A stretch of DNA of 64,000 bases, taken from the NCBI RefSeq assembly GCF_030272615.1, contig NC_081413.1, positions 565,639,010-565,703,009 of the forward strand, given 5' to 3'. The stretch comes from Cryptomeria japonica. Taxonomy: Eukaryota; Streptophyta; Pinopsida; Cupressales; Cupressaceae. This document shows positions 38,901 to 49,729 of the stretch, piece by piece. Position numbers and translations under genes: made by a program. The notes beneath the pieces are model-generated. The model was given only the letters and a program-made list of their open reading frames with translations. It was not told where the DNA came from and did not search any database. How positions within the stretch are numbered: position 1 is the stretch's first letter; every line of letters starts with the position of its first letter.

Positions 38901-39350
38901 TAGTAGGACCTGTTAAAGGGTATTATGTCATAATAGGACTAATAATGACATAATAATATCTATGATGATGTAATAGGTCTTATTATGTCATCATAGGTCC
39001 TATTATGACATCATAGGTCATATTATGTCATAAAACCCCTTAAGAGAACCTATTATGACTTTATACCCCTTACTAGAACTTGTTAAGGGGTATTATGTCA
39101 TAATAGGACCTATTGTGACATAATAGGACTTATAATGTCATAATGTGACCGATTATGTCATAATAGGTCCCATTATGTCATAATAGGTCCTATTATGTCA
39201 TAATAGGTCCTATTATGTCATAATAGGTCCTATTATGTCATAATAGGTCCTATTATGTCACAAGACCCCTTAAGAGGACCTATTATGACATTATACCTCT
39301 TACTAGGACCTATTATGACATTAGACCTCTTAGTAGGACCTATTATGACA
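35960..39350. repeat. Palindromic 20-bp tandem array with ~1 kb higher-order repeats
   Basis: Some 3.4 kb is built almost entirely from variants of TAATAGGTCCTATTATGTCA, which contains overlapping palindromes (AATAGGTCCTATT-like with GGTCC/GGACC, and TTATGTCATAA). Exact 20-bp periodicity is visible at 39177-39255. Interspersed variants (AAGACCCCTTAAGAGGACC, TACCTCTTACTAGGACC, ATTGATTATCACATAA) recur in the same order. A unique purine-rich segment AGAGAAAGATAAGTTGG occurs at about 37360, 38405 and 39356, giving a higher-order period near 1 kb. No protein is encoded. Confidence 0.9.
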
Positions 39351-39544
39351 TATGTAGAGAAAGATAAGTTGGCTGGGAGAGAGAGATGGTAAGTTAAGAG
39401 AGAGGTAGAGATGTATATATAGAGAAATATAGGTAGGTAGGGGGTAAGGGGAGGTGTATAGAGAGAGTGAAGATAAAGAATAAAGAGTTAAGAACGTGAG
39501 AGAGAGGTAGAGACATAGTTTTAGATTTTGGGAGAGAGGGGAAA

Positions 39545-39906
39545 AAGTGAGATAGAAAAGAAAAAAAAGACAAAGAGAAATGTGACTTATATATAAATTA
39601 TATATTTCATGTATATATAGCTTGCATTTTTTATTAAAAAAATTTAAAAAAAAAAATTCAAAAAGGAAATGGGATCCTGTTTTGTTTTTGAAACGTGATC
39701 CCATTTTGTTTTTGAAATGGGATCCCATTTATTAGATCTAGGCTCGGGATCTCAAAGCTAAATGAGATCCTGTTTCAAATTTTGGCTCTAGATCCCAACG
39801 TGAAATGATATCCCATTTCGTTTCTAATGTGCTCCGTGCGATTTGCCATTTTTTTCTAAGTGTAAAACTTCCACACTAAGTGGACACAACTTTGTGCACT
39901 TATCAC
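39545..39906 (-). repeat. Right inverted-repeat arm
   Basis: Reverse complement of parts of the left arm, including the GGGATCCCATTT-type repeats at 39665-39735 and the terminal TGGACACAACTT near 39880-39892. The minus-strand ORF at 39330-39728 (Leu/Ser/Tyr-rich) is an artefact of purine-rich DNA. Confidence 0.65.
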
Positions 39907-42666
39907 TTAGGAAGAATATTGTTGTTCTCCTTAAGAGAAGGTAGAGCCACATTCATAGGAATAGGTGTACGATCTTCCTTAGGAGGGAGATTAGTTCTAT
40001 CCGAGAGGGGAAGAACCTCATCTTGAAGAATAATAGGAATGCCAAGTGTTGGAGATATAGGCTGACTTAAGGATAAGATCATATCGTTCTTCCATTTTTT
40101 ATAAGATTGAAAAAGAGCATTGCTCTTTGATGGAAGAGATTGGAATTGTTTAGGCCAAAAGAGATCAATAGGAACACCAGGGTTTCTTTCGGATGGACGA
40201 AATAAGCTATGGTTCACGGTTATTATTTCTCCATTGTGAGGAAATTTGAGACACTTGTGGATTGGAGAAGCAATAGCCTTCATGGAAGATAGCCAAGGAT
40301 AGCCCAACTTCACATGGAATTGCTCAGAAGATGGTATGATAACAAAGTCAACATCTATGGATTTAGTATGAACTTCAACAAGAAGGGTGATAGTGCCAAT
40401 GGTAGGACAAGAGAAGCCATCAAATAACTTCACAACCACATGAGAAGCATCATATATTAGTTTATGCAATCGTAAAGTGAAAAGATATTCTTTAATTATA
40501 ACATTAACCATGCAAGCGGGATCAATAAGGGCACCACATCAAGGGATATCCTTTACCTTCACAACTATGTATAAAGGGCCATCGAGTTCTCTAATGGTCT
40601 CTCTAGGATCAAATTTAATACAAGGATCCTTAGGTGAATCTTGTGTTTCTACCATATTAACCAAGTTTGGAGCCATAAAAGTGAATTCTTTAGAAGAGAG
40701 AGAATTAGGCACAATCTCAATAACGTTAGAGGTATGAGAAGGCAAGGAATCAGTAAAAATATTAAGATCTTGATTAGGAGGAGCTACTGATTTATTCCAT
40801 TTATCATTCACACCTACCATAGATATAATATTATTATCAATCAAGTCTTGAATCTTATTTTTCAATGCGAAACACTTCTCAGTATCATGACCAGGTTGAC
40901 GATGAAATTGACAAAAAGAATTGTTATCAAAATAAGGGGATGCAAGTTTGGAAGGATCAATTTGTTTTATAGGAGGAAGTTTGATAACATTTTTGTGTAA
41001 CAAATGAGACATAATACTATTTAACGATTCATTCAAAGGAGTGCACTATCTTTCTCTTTGGAAAAAAATAGAAATAGAAGGCACACATGTTGTAGCATTC
41101 ACATGGTTGTTAATTGGATCATTGAACTTGATGAAGCTTTTTGTTGGTTTGAACTTTGAAAATGGTTGTTGAACACTCTTCCCCTTATCACTTAGAGCCA
41201 TAAGAGTGGATTGCTCCATTTGACTCACACCAGTTGATAATTGTGGAGTGTTACGCACAATTGCAGAAAGGAAGTAAACTTAGACAAAAGAAGCTTTTCC
41301 TTGATAGCTTTTTGTAAATTAGAAATGAAAATTACTTAAATATCATTATCAGGTACATGAATAGAAATTTGAGCACACAAATGCTTATATCTACTAATAA
41401 AATCAGTCACTTTTTCTTTAACACCTTGTTTAGAATGCATTAAATCAGTAAAAGTGATTTTATGACCAATATTGTTTTGAAACCGTTGGATGAAAGCATT
41501 TTCTAGTTGTTTAAAGGAGGTGATAGAATAAGAAGGCAAAGAGAAATACCATGAAGGCAAAGAGAAATACCATTGTAAATCCTTATCTCTTAATATTCTT
41601 GTAAACAATTTTGCAAGCAATCTTTGATCATAAGCAAAATCAGTACACAAGGTTTGAAATGTTTTGACATACGTAAAAGGATCACCTTTTCCATTATAGA
41701 GTTCCAACTGAGGGATCTCAACATGTTTAGGTGGCACAACTTTAAAAATATCAAGAGAAAGTGGGATCACAACATCAAAGGTGGGGACACTAAACTTGGA
41801 TTGACATAGAAGCAATTTGTTGTTGTAAGGAAGACACGGTTTGGGCAAGATTGTTGATTGTCATTTCGGTAGAAGAATTGATGTTAGACATAGGTGATTG
41901 AGAGGGTGGTGTGATGTTATTGAAAGAAGGCATGGACTGAGAATAAGGTGGTGGGACATTATGATAAGTAGGCATAGGTGATGATTGGGTAGGAAAAGGG
42001 ACACTTAAAGGAGGAATAAAGTTGTTGAAGGAATTGCCCCCTTGTGTCACACTGATTGGTTGAGGATTAATAGGAACACTCATGGAAGACATAGGCAATG
42101 ACAGAGAATTAAATGAAGAAGAGGGATTGCCCCCATGACCACTTGTTGTAGGGATAACATTTTGAGTTGAAGTAGCCATGATGTTGGATGTGAAAGTAGG
42201 AAACTAGTCATAAGATTAGTCAAAGGAGTAGAAGAATTGACTTGTGTTGAAGGTTGTGAGTAACTTAGGGTTTCGACACAACTCTTGATAGGCATGACAT
42301 TAGAATCAACAATATGTGCAATGCCATGCAATATATCAATTCCATTCTTACCAGACCTTCAATTAATGGAAGAGCTTCACTATTAGGGTATTCTTGGGAC
42401 ATCCATTGTTGAAAGTTATCAAATTGATTATCCAATGTAGAAAGTTGATCTAAAGAAACCCTAGTTAAAGTTTCTTCTTCATCATGGGATCCATCAATGG
42501 GGTGAATAGTCACATGATTAGGATGGGAAGCATTAGCATTATCCTCATTATAGAAATCACCCAAATTAGGCTCCATCTCCTCTTTAATTAAACCTTGGGA
42601 AGCCTTAACTCTAATACTTCGTCTAACGGGGATAGGATAGGTAGGACTAATAGTGGTAAAACTCAT

Positions 42667-43755
42667 GCACTAGAGGGAAAATTTAAATTTTGAATTGAGG
42701 AAAAAAGCTTACAAAATTAAGTAATGCAAAATTTAAGAAAATAATTATTACACAATTTGAACTTTGTTGGAGGAAGAGGATGACACAATCTCCAAAAATG
42801 AAAGGAAATTGGAATTTTAAAATTAGGGCCAAGGGAATACTACTTGATTTTAGAATTAGAATTTTTAAAATCAAGGCAGACAATAATTAACCTCTTAATT
42901 TTAAAAAATTTCTTGAAATTTGAAATGTTGGATTTTGAAGGTATTTTCGATTCTAGAGGGATCAAAAATCAATAAAATCAGCCAATCTTCTGGATTTAGG
43001 CTAGTAAATACAGTCATAACAATCTCTCAAAATTTTGGGAAAAAAACCGAGGACCGTGGCGGGAATGCACATGGTCCGACCAACTTTTTTGAAACTTTTA
43101 GGGATGGATATTACGATGATTTGAAAGCTAACCCCCAAAAATTGGCAAATTTTACGATCTTTAGATGGGTGAAATGAAGGCACAAATCTGAAAATAGGAC
43201 CCTATTAGGGTTTTAAAGACAAAGAGGAAATGAATTGCAAGTTTTAAAAGGGTCAAACCTAATGGATAGGGACACATTGGAAAATGTTTAGAATCTGAAT
43301 ATAAATAAAATTGATTTGAAATTCACACAAAATCCAATTAATTTAAAAAATTAGGGTTTAATGACCTAACCACTTAATTGTAAAATTTGAATTTTGGGAA
43401 AAGGGGGGGAAATTGAAAATTTGAATTGTAGAATTGAAGACAAATCTGAGAACAATTAGAAATCTAAAAATTAAATGGAAATTCAATTTTTGCACAAGTT
43501 CAAGATGATTTTTGAAAATTAGGGTTTTAACAAGTAACCTCTTAATTTTGTAAATTTTAATTGCAAATTGAACAAGAAAAGGAGGAAATTTAATTTGACA
43601 AACAAAACAATTTACAGATCTAAGATAACCACAAGCAAATTTTACAAATCACAAGTTCAATTTTAAATTTAAAAACTAGGGTTTTTAATGATTTAACCAC
43701 TAAAGTTGAAACTTGTAAATGAAAAATATGCTATTTTATTCAATGTAAGGCTTGC
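42667..43755 (-). other. Gypsy-C leader, AT-rich non-coding
   Basis: Between the primer-binding site and the gag start. No ORF. Around 42960-43190 there is wording similar to the Gypsy-A LTR (GGACC...CACATGGTCC and a following AACCCCCAAAAAT-like stretch). Confidence 0.5.
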
Positions 43756-43773
43756 AAGATGTCGGGTTCACCA
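43755..43773 (-). other. Primer-binding site of Gypsy-C
   Basis: On the minus strand TGGTGAACCCGACATC begins three T residues after the LTR end; the first 12 bases are identical to Gypsy-A. Confidence 0.7.
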
Positions 43774-43776
43774 AAA

Positions 43777-44938
43777 TGTAATGGTGGAAAAATGGTGAAT
43801 GATAGATCAAGAAGGAAACTACCCTTTCCCTCAAAGAGAGATGAGAGTTTCGCTATTGATTACCATTCAAGAACTTTTCACCATGTTACATTAGAAAGAG
43901 GAGAGGATAATTCACTAGATTCAATCTCTCCATGTGAAGATGGTAGATTGAATTCTGAATGAATTGGGAATGTTAAGTTGATCCCATCTTCCTTGTTTGA
44001 AATGGAAAGAAAATTGAGTGAATTATGCAGCGCAAAAGTGACAAAGAACTGATTATAACTTGAGAACAAAATATGGGTATGCACTTGGATCTGGTAGTAA
44101 TATATCAAGATGAATTCACCCTGTGAATTTGAGGAAAAGTTGCTCAGACCCTAGCGGGAACGTACACGGTCCTCCGAAAAATCCGCGAAATGAAAAGGGT
44201 TTTTCTGCCTCTACAAATGGAGCCTGAATCCGAAAGTATAATTGTGCACCTGCAAATTACACATAGAAAAGAGAGGAAAATGGGTTGGGATTGGGGGTTT
44301 GCCTTTAGGTCAAACCCCAGTTTTGGAATTAACCAAGTAATGAAAGAAAGTACTTGCAAGTAGATGTAAATGAAAGACTGAATTGTAAATCACCTCAAGG
44401 GAAGTTGTAGTAGCAATGTTGATAGAAGTGCTTATATGGAATTGAATGTTGAAATCAATCTCCTTTTCAATGGTTGAATCCTTGACTTGAATACAACACC
44501 TAGACTTGAAGGGAGACTTGAGAATGTTCAATGCTGGAAAGGAATGCTTGAATGCTTGATCGCTTGTGCACACTCCAATCTTATCCAACCTCCACTTTTT
44601 CAACTTATACAAATGAGAGGAGGAATGCCCCTTAAATATATGTTAGTGGATTTGATTTTTGTCATGGGCCAACATTGGGGGAGTTTCCTGCCCGAGACAC
44701 AACCAACAATGCAACCCTAAGAAGGGTCCTGCCCCAAAATATGACAAGGACAAAGGAGCTACGCCCTTGTCCTGGGAGGACAAGGGATCCACACCCCTAT
44801 CCAAGGGGGGATAGTGGCACCATGCCCCTTTCCTACCCCTTTCTCCAGGGAAGAGTGTAGACAGGGTGATGCAGAGGTCAAGGAAGAAGTTATTTCTGTA
44901 GACTGAGCAATCTTCGATCTCCAATTAGGCTAGAGGAT
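43777..44938 (-). repeat. 5' LTR of Gypsy-C, outer ~70 bp deleted
   Basis: It aligns with 32104-33293 but stops at ...CTAGAGGAT (44938), where Copia-B coding sequence begins at once. The GC-rich tandem block lies near 44750-44840 and differs in copy content from that of the other LTR. Confidence 0.82.
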
Positions 44939-47869
44939 CAGAGGAAGGGGAACTATATCATTGGATGGTAAGCATAAGACTGATAATGTCTATTATATAG
45001 AAGGTTTAAGGCATAATCTTTTGAGCGTAGGTTAGTTGGTGGATAAGGGATTTCAATTACAGTTCAAGGATGGAAAATGTAAAATCATCAACAGATTTGG
45101 ATTGGATATTGCAACCGGTACTCAGACTAGAGGTAACATCTTTCACTTGAACTCTGGTGAGAAGACATGTTTGATTGCACATATTGATGAGAGTTGGCTA
45201 TGGCATAAGAGTTTGTGTCATGTTAATTTTGATTACATTGTAAAGATCAGTTCAATTAAGGATGTTAGAGACATACCTAAGATTGTGAAGCCTCATAATC
45301 CAGTATGTAAGGAATACCAAATGGGTAAGCAAGTCAGAACTTCTTTTAAGAGTATACCAAAAAAATCTAATGATATTCTTGATCTTATTTATACTAATTT
45401 GTGTGGTCCTGCTAGAACTAGAAGATTTTAGGGTGATATATATTTCATGCTAATCATAGATGATTATTATAGAATGATGTGGGTTACTTTTCTAAGGGAG
45501 AAATTTGAAGCCTTTGAAAAATTCAAGATCTTTAAAGCTATGGTTGAGACAGAGATAGGGATGAAGATCAAATGCTTAAGATCAAATCAGGGTGGTGAAT
45601 TCACATCCAGTGAATTCAATAGTTATTGTAAGAAACATGGAATAAGGAGACAGTTGTCTACACCCCAGACACCTCAGCAGAATGGTGTTGTAGAAAGGAA
45701 GATCAAAAATTTCTTGGATGTAGCTAGAACTATGATGATGGAAGCAAATTTGCCTCATATCTATTGGAGAAAAGTTGCGAGCATGACGATATTCACATTC
45801 AATAGAGTTCCCATCAAAGGGGATACCAGTAAGACACCTTATGAGTTATGGTTTGATCATACACCTACAGTTAAATAATTTAGAATCTTTGGTAGTAAAT
45901 TCTATATCAAAAGAGATGATTCCATTGGAAAGTTTGATCTTAGATGTGATGAAGGGATATTTCTTGGTTATTCAATTGAAAGAGAAGCATATAGATGTTA
46001 TAACAAAAGATTGTAAAGAATCATGGAGAGCACTAATATCAAGGTGGATGAACAATAAAAAGGTCAAATCAGAACTTATGATAGAGAATCAACAATGCAA
46101 ATGATCATAAATAATTTGGTAATGCCTATACCAGAACAAAATGTTGAACCAGTTACCCTGGCAACATCAAAAAATTCAAGAGTAACTAAAGATCAGAGTA
46201 GAGGAACAAAAAGTCAGAAGACTACCAGGTATGTAAGGTTGAATCATTCAGAAGATTAGATCATTGGAGACAAGAGCAAAGGAGTGATGACAAGAAGAAG
46301 GTTGGTAGCTGAAGAGGTATGCTTAATTTCTCAAATTGAATTGGCATCAGTAGTTGAAGCATGTAAGGATGCATGTTGGATGAAAGCTATGGAAGAGGAA
46401 TTGGATCAGATAGAAAAGAATAACACATGGACTTTAGTTCCCCGACCTAAAAATAAGAATGTTGTTGGAACTAAATGGATTTTTAGGAATAAATTGAATG
46501 GAGATGGACAAGTTGTGAGGAAAAAGGCTAGATTAGTCTACAAAAAATATTCTCAAAAGGAAGGAACTTATTATGATGAAACTTTTGCTCCAGTAGCAAG
46601 AATTGAAGCTGTGAGATTATTTCTTGCTTATGTTGTACATAAGAACTACAAGGTTTATCAGATGGATGTTAAGTGTGCATTTATGAATGGATATCTTGAA
46701 GAGGAAGTCTATGTTGAGCAACCTGATGGATTTTCACTTTTAGATGACAAAAACATGGTTTGTAGATTGAGGAAAGCTTTATATGGATTAAAGAAAGCCC
46801 CTAGAGCTTGGTATGCTAGATTGGACAGATATCTCTTGAAGCTTGGTTTCGCTAAAGGAAATGTTGGCAATAACTTGTATTATAAGATCACTAATGATAG
46901 CATATTGATTATCGAGGTCTTTGTTGATGATATCATTTTTGGAGGTGAGGAAAAGTTATGCATGTAATTCTCTAATAATATGAAGAATGAATTTGAGATG
47001 TCTATGATTGGAGAAATGAGCTTTTTCTTAGGTTTACAGATTACTCAGGCTGATAAAGGTATTTTTATCTATCAAACTAAGTATGGTAGAGAGTTGTTGA
47101 AGAAATTTGATATGGAAAAATCTAAACTAGTAGGTACTCCTATACAAGTGAGACATTGACAAAGAAAAATGTATCAGCTCCGGTAAATCCTACAAGGTAT
47201 AAATCTATGATTGGAGGTTTGTTATATTTGACTCAAACTAGACCGGATATAATGAATGCAATTTGTATTGTGTCAAGATATCTGAGTGATCCTAAAGAGA
47301 AGCATGAGAGTGTAGTGAAAAGGATTTTCAGGTATTTGTAAGGGACAATTGAGTATGGTTTATGGTACCCTATAGATGATAACTTTACACTATGTGCATA
47401 TACAGATGTAGATTGGGTTGGAGATATAGATGACCAGAAAAGCACATCTGATGGAGCTTTCTTTCTTGGAAAGAAACTTGTTTCATGGTTCAACAAGACA
47501 TAGTCACATACTTTTTTATCTACTATTGAAGCTGAGTATGTTGCTGCTACTACTAACCGTACACAAGTTCTATGGATGAAGCAAATGTTGAAAGATATAA
47601 GGATAAATTGTGAAGAATCGGTAGTTATTCACTGTGATAACTCTGCTATTATTGACATATCAAAGAATCTAATATTTCATTCAAAGACAAAGCACATATC
47701 AATCAAGTATAACTTTTTGAAAGAAAAGGTGGAAGCAAAGGAAGCCAGATTGGTTTTTGTGAACACCAAAGAGCAAATTATTGACATCTTCACGAAACCT
47801 TTGCCCAGGGAATCATTTGAGTACTTCAAAGGTAGATTGGGGGTCTTTTCCCCTTCGGTAGAGACTTAA
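44939..47869 (+). pseudogene. Copia-B integrase, reverse transcriptase and RNase H
   Basis: The polyprotein resumes at GRGTISLDGKHKTDNVYYIE. The GAG-pre-integrase part (SWLWHKSLCHVN, then CKEYQMGKQ) is at ~45190-45340. The integrase core is at ~45390-45720, but two catalytic aspartates read as Asn: LIYTNLCGP and RSNQGGEF; the Glu is kept in QQNGVVERK. The RT spans ~46400-46960 (YQMDVKCAFMNGYLEEEVYVEQP, then FVDDIIFGG). After a stop (46965) and a frameshift near 47150 the connection continues (GGLLYLTQTRPD) to RNase H with DIFTKPLP near 47790. Stops include 45429-45431 and 45876-45878, and there are several frame changes. The usual Copia order (integrase before RT) holds. Confidence 0.87.
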
Positions 47870-48203
47870 GTAATACTAATTGGCATTAGTTTGGTATGCA
47901 TTAATAGAGATTTTATTCATTCCAGATTGATGTGATGGTGCTACTACTCTAGGGGAGTAGTCAGCCATGTGGTTTAGAGGAGCTATGATTTATCTTTGTT
48001 GTTTATGTCATATTTCTAGCATTGATGTCAAAAGGGGAGAGATATACATGTAAAAAATAGAGATAAACAAAGATATCAGTCATAGGGGGAGTTTGGTTTA
48101 GATCTATGGATGGTTCAAAACTTCATATATCATTTGTGGGAGATTTTTGGTTGGCATTTCTTGGCACTTGGTTGTTTTTCACATCTAGTGTTGCCATCAA
48201 TGC
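47870..48203 (+). other. Copia-B 3' untranslated interior
   Basis: Non-coding sequence between the RNase H end and the purine tract. It contains AGGGGAG-type purine runs (48032-48040 and 48086-48092) resembling secondary purine tracts. Confidence 0.5.
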
Positions 48204-48216
48204 CAAAGGGGGCGAT
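48204..48216 (+). other. Polypurine tract of Copia-B
   Basis: CAAAGGGGGCGA directly before TGTTGGC, the familiar plant Copia purine tract. Confidence 0.75.
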
Positions 48217-49409
48217 TGTTGGCAGTATGAAGGAATTGATTATGTGTCACATTAATGTTTTGTCATTGATGTCAACACTAGCTTGTATGTCAAGTTTCGG
48301 TAGAGTGGTTGGATTGTGATAATGATTAGGAGACTAATCTCCGGTAAATTCAGATTGGTGGATATGGTTTGGTTTCATCATTCATGTGGTTCTAATGCGT
48401 GTCACATTCAATTGGTTCAATATTTGGTGATCTGGAAGCTATCAAATGTTCTGGTAAGCCTTTTGGTTATCGGTAGGAGTTTCTATCAACATAGCTTTGT
48501 TGAAGATCTTTTGATGGATTCGATAAGTGGTATTGGTGTGGCTTCTAGAAGGTTTTCAGGATGTTAGTGGTTATCATGTTCATGTTCCAGTTAATTGGTG
48601 GTGTTGGATTTGGCTTATGATGCCCTATTTCAAGTCTGGTGCTATCTAGGTTATGGACTAGTTTGTGTAACATGTTGGTGGATGATCCTGATGCGCTATC
48701 AGTTGGATTTATTGATTGGATTATGTTGTTTCAACCTTAGGACAACTTAGATGATCATTGGTTTGTGGACTTATGTAATGAATTCATTGTATTATCTTTT
48801 AGGTATCCAACCTAATTGTTTAGGTCCAGGGTTTGTATAAATATGATATAAGATCTCTCTGTAGATTATGATGGGATTATGTGTGTGCGAATAACATTGT
48901 AATCATATGCAAAGGTTTTGGCCGATCATAGGTGATTGAATTGGGTTTGTGTAATAGGTTTAAGGCCTCTGGTATTGAGCTTAACCAGAACTATACTCAA
49001 GCATAGGAGATGCTATTCTTGTAGTTCAATTTTCTTTCCGGAGTGTAGTCCAAAGATCTTTTGTAGTTAGTGAGGCTCCTTTGTGTTGAGCAGTGCACTC
49101 TAGGTAGTGTGTTGCATGTGTAGGCTCCTTTTGTAATCACATACTTACTGTAGAAGTATCATCTGACTTTGGGTAGGGTTTCCCACCTTGGGTTTTCCCT
49201 TTATCGGGTTTTCCACGTACAAATATTAGTTTTATGTGTTGTGGATGCATGGTATATGTTTTATGATTCATGTTTGTGCCTAATTGCTATCTTTGTTATT
49301 CTAGTAAAAGGTTTTAAGTGCTTAAACTCTAACAATCTGTTGACAACTGATTCACCCCCTCCACCCCCCCCTCTCTCAGTTGTCCTCTGGTTATCAGAGC
49401 ATTCCAATA
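48217..49409 (+). repeat. 3' LTR of Copia-B with a PBS-like tail
   Basis: It aligns with the 5' LTR up to CAGTTGTCCTCT at about 49388. The element then continues with GGTTATCAGAGCATTCCAATA to 49409 before the target duplication GTATA. The last six bases CCAATA nearly mirror the TGTTGG start. Confidence 0.75.
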
Positions 49410-49729
49410 GTATATCATAAAGAAATTAGAGATCCTCAAACTGCCACCTTAGATGCATTCAAGAGGTTAAGCAATTTACCGGTTTATGCAATATCATTTG
49501 AGGCCAAGATTGATGGTATACACAAGACTCTTGTAAAAGCAAATAGTATGCTTCCAAAATGGAAAAAGAGGCTACAAATCACCACAACACCAGGGAATAA
49601 AAACATCACCATGATTGCCACTAGATGCTGAGAGTACTGTTAAACAATCAGGGCATGGGAGGCGATGCAAGATCAATGAGAAGTCTAGGCGATTGAGGAC
49701 AAGGATGATGGAGATGGGGATGTTGTTTA
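49410..49729 (+). pseudogene. ORF2 of the giant-LTR element, C-terminal part
   Basis: After the target duplication the frame continues in phase from 28884, reading HKEIRDPQTATLDAF, then IDGIHKTLVKANSMLPKW, with stops after 49629. The reading ends around 49729 in an acidic tail (EDKDDGDGDVV) and a TAG. As an isolated ORF this would appear to start in the Copia LTR at 49380; that start is an artefact of the insertion. Function unknown. Confidence 0.55.

Larger units (their letters stand above)
34783..39906. mobile_element. 5.1 kb terminal-inverted-repeat element with a palindromic array, TSD TTA
   Basis: It is flanked by TTA at 34780-34782 and 39907-39909; removing it plus one TTA restores the Gypsy-C frame. 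The left end GGGTACCTGCAAGAAGTTGTGTCCA is matched in reverse at the right end (positions 39880-39906) with mismatches. The inner arms 35570-35870 and 39545-39790 are also inverted copies (shared GGGATCTCGTTTC-type and CATGAAATAT segments). A TTA duplication with GGG ends would fit a PIF/Harbinger-type non-autonomous element, but the ends are decayed and no transposase was found, so the superfamily is a guess. The left arm carries ~700 bp not seen on the right. Confidence 0.65.
34191..42666 (-). pseudogene. Gypsy-C gag-protease ORF, with frameshifts and a 5.1 kb insertion
   Basis: It starts at the ATG at 42666 (MSFTTISPTYPIP). Frameshifts occur near 42330, 42180, 41848 and 41260. Ser/Pro/Asn-rich sequence (42180-41850) leads to the Retrotrans_gag core at ~41720-41340 (LYNGKGDPFTYVKTF, FIQRFQNNIG). 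A tandem duplication within it repeats WYFSLPS. A zinc-knuckle-like CQFHRQPGHDTEKC follows near 40920-40880. The protease-like domain begins after a TGA near 40538 with GALIDPAC in place of D-S/T-G and later LGYPWLSSMKAI (~40305-40270). From 39910 the frame continues across the insertion to 34779 with a proline-rich tail (PLFQPKRPQPKPS near 34655). No polymerase follows. Confidence 0.8.
32104..44938 (-). mobile_element. Gypsy-C: non-autonomous gag/protease-only Gypsy element, inserted in Copia-B
   Basis: Minus orientation: LTR (43777-44938), primer-binding site, gag, protease-like region, proline-rich tail, purine tract, LTR (32104-33293). The layout fits gag-only non-autonomous Gypsy elements (TR-GAG type). 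There is no RT or integrase, even after the 5.1 kb insertion at 34783-39906 is taken out and the frame rejoined. The outer end of its 5' LTR and a few Copia-B codons are deleted, so no target duplication remains. Confidence 0.87.
28885..49409 (+). mobile_element. Copia-B: Copia-type retrotransposon with nested insertions, target duplication GTATA
   Basis: LTR starts TGTTGGCA at 28885 and 48217, a Copia gene order between them, and GTATA at 28880-28884 and 49410-49414. Deleting the element plus one GTATA restores the interrupted ORF2 frame (codons ending YNEVY, then HKEIRD), good evidence for the exact boundaries. About 20.5 kb long because it contains a solo LTR (29083-29869) and Gypsy-C (32104-44938); its own length is about 6.9 kb. 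Confidence 0.87.

Noticed and set aside
35960-39350. CRISPR-like array
   Set aside because: Repeats are contiguous palindromic variants without unique spacers, in a plant transposon context and with no cas genes.
39330-39728. 132-codon minus ORF
   Set aside because: Complement of purine-rich arm and array DNA; Leu/Ser/Tyr-rich composition only.
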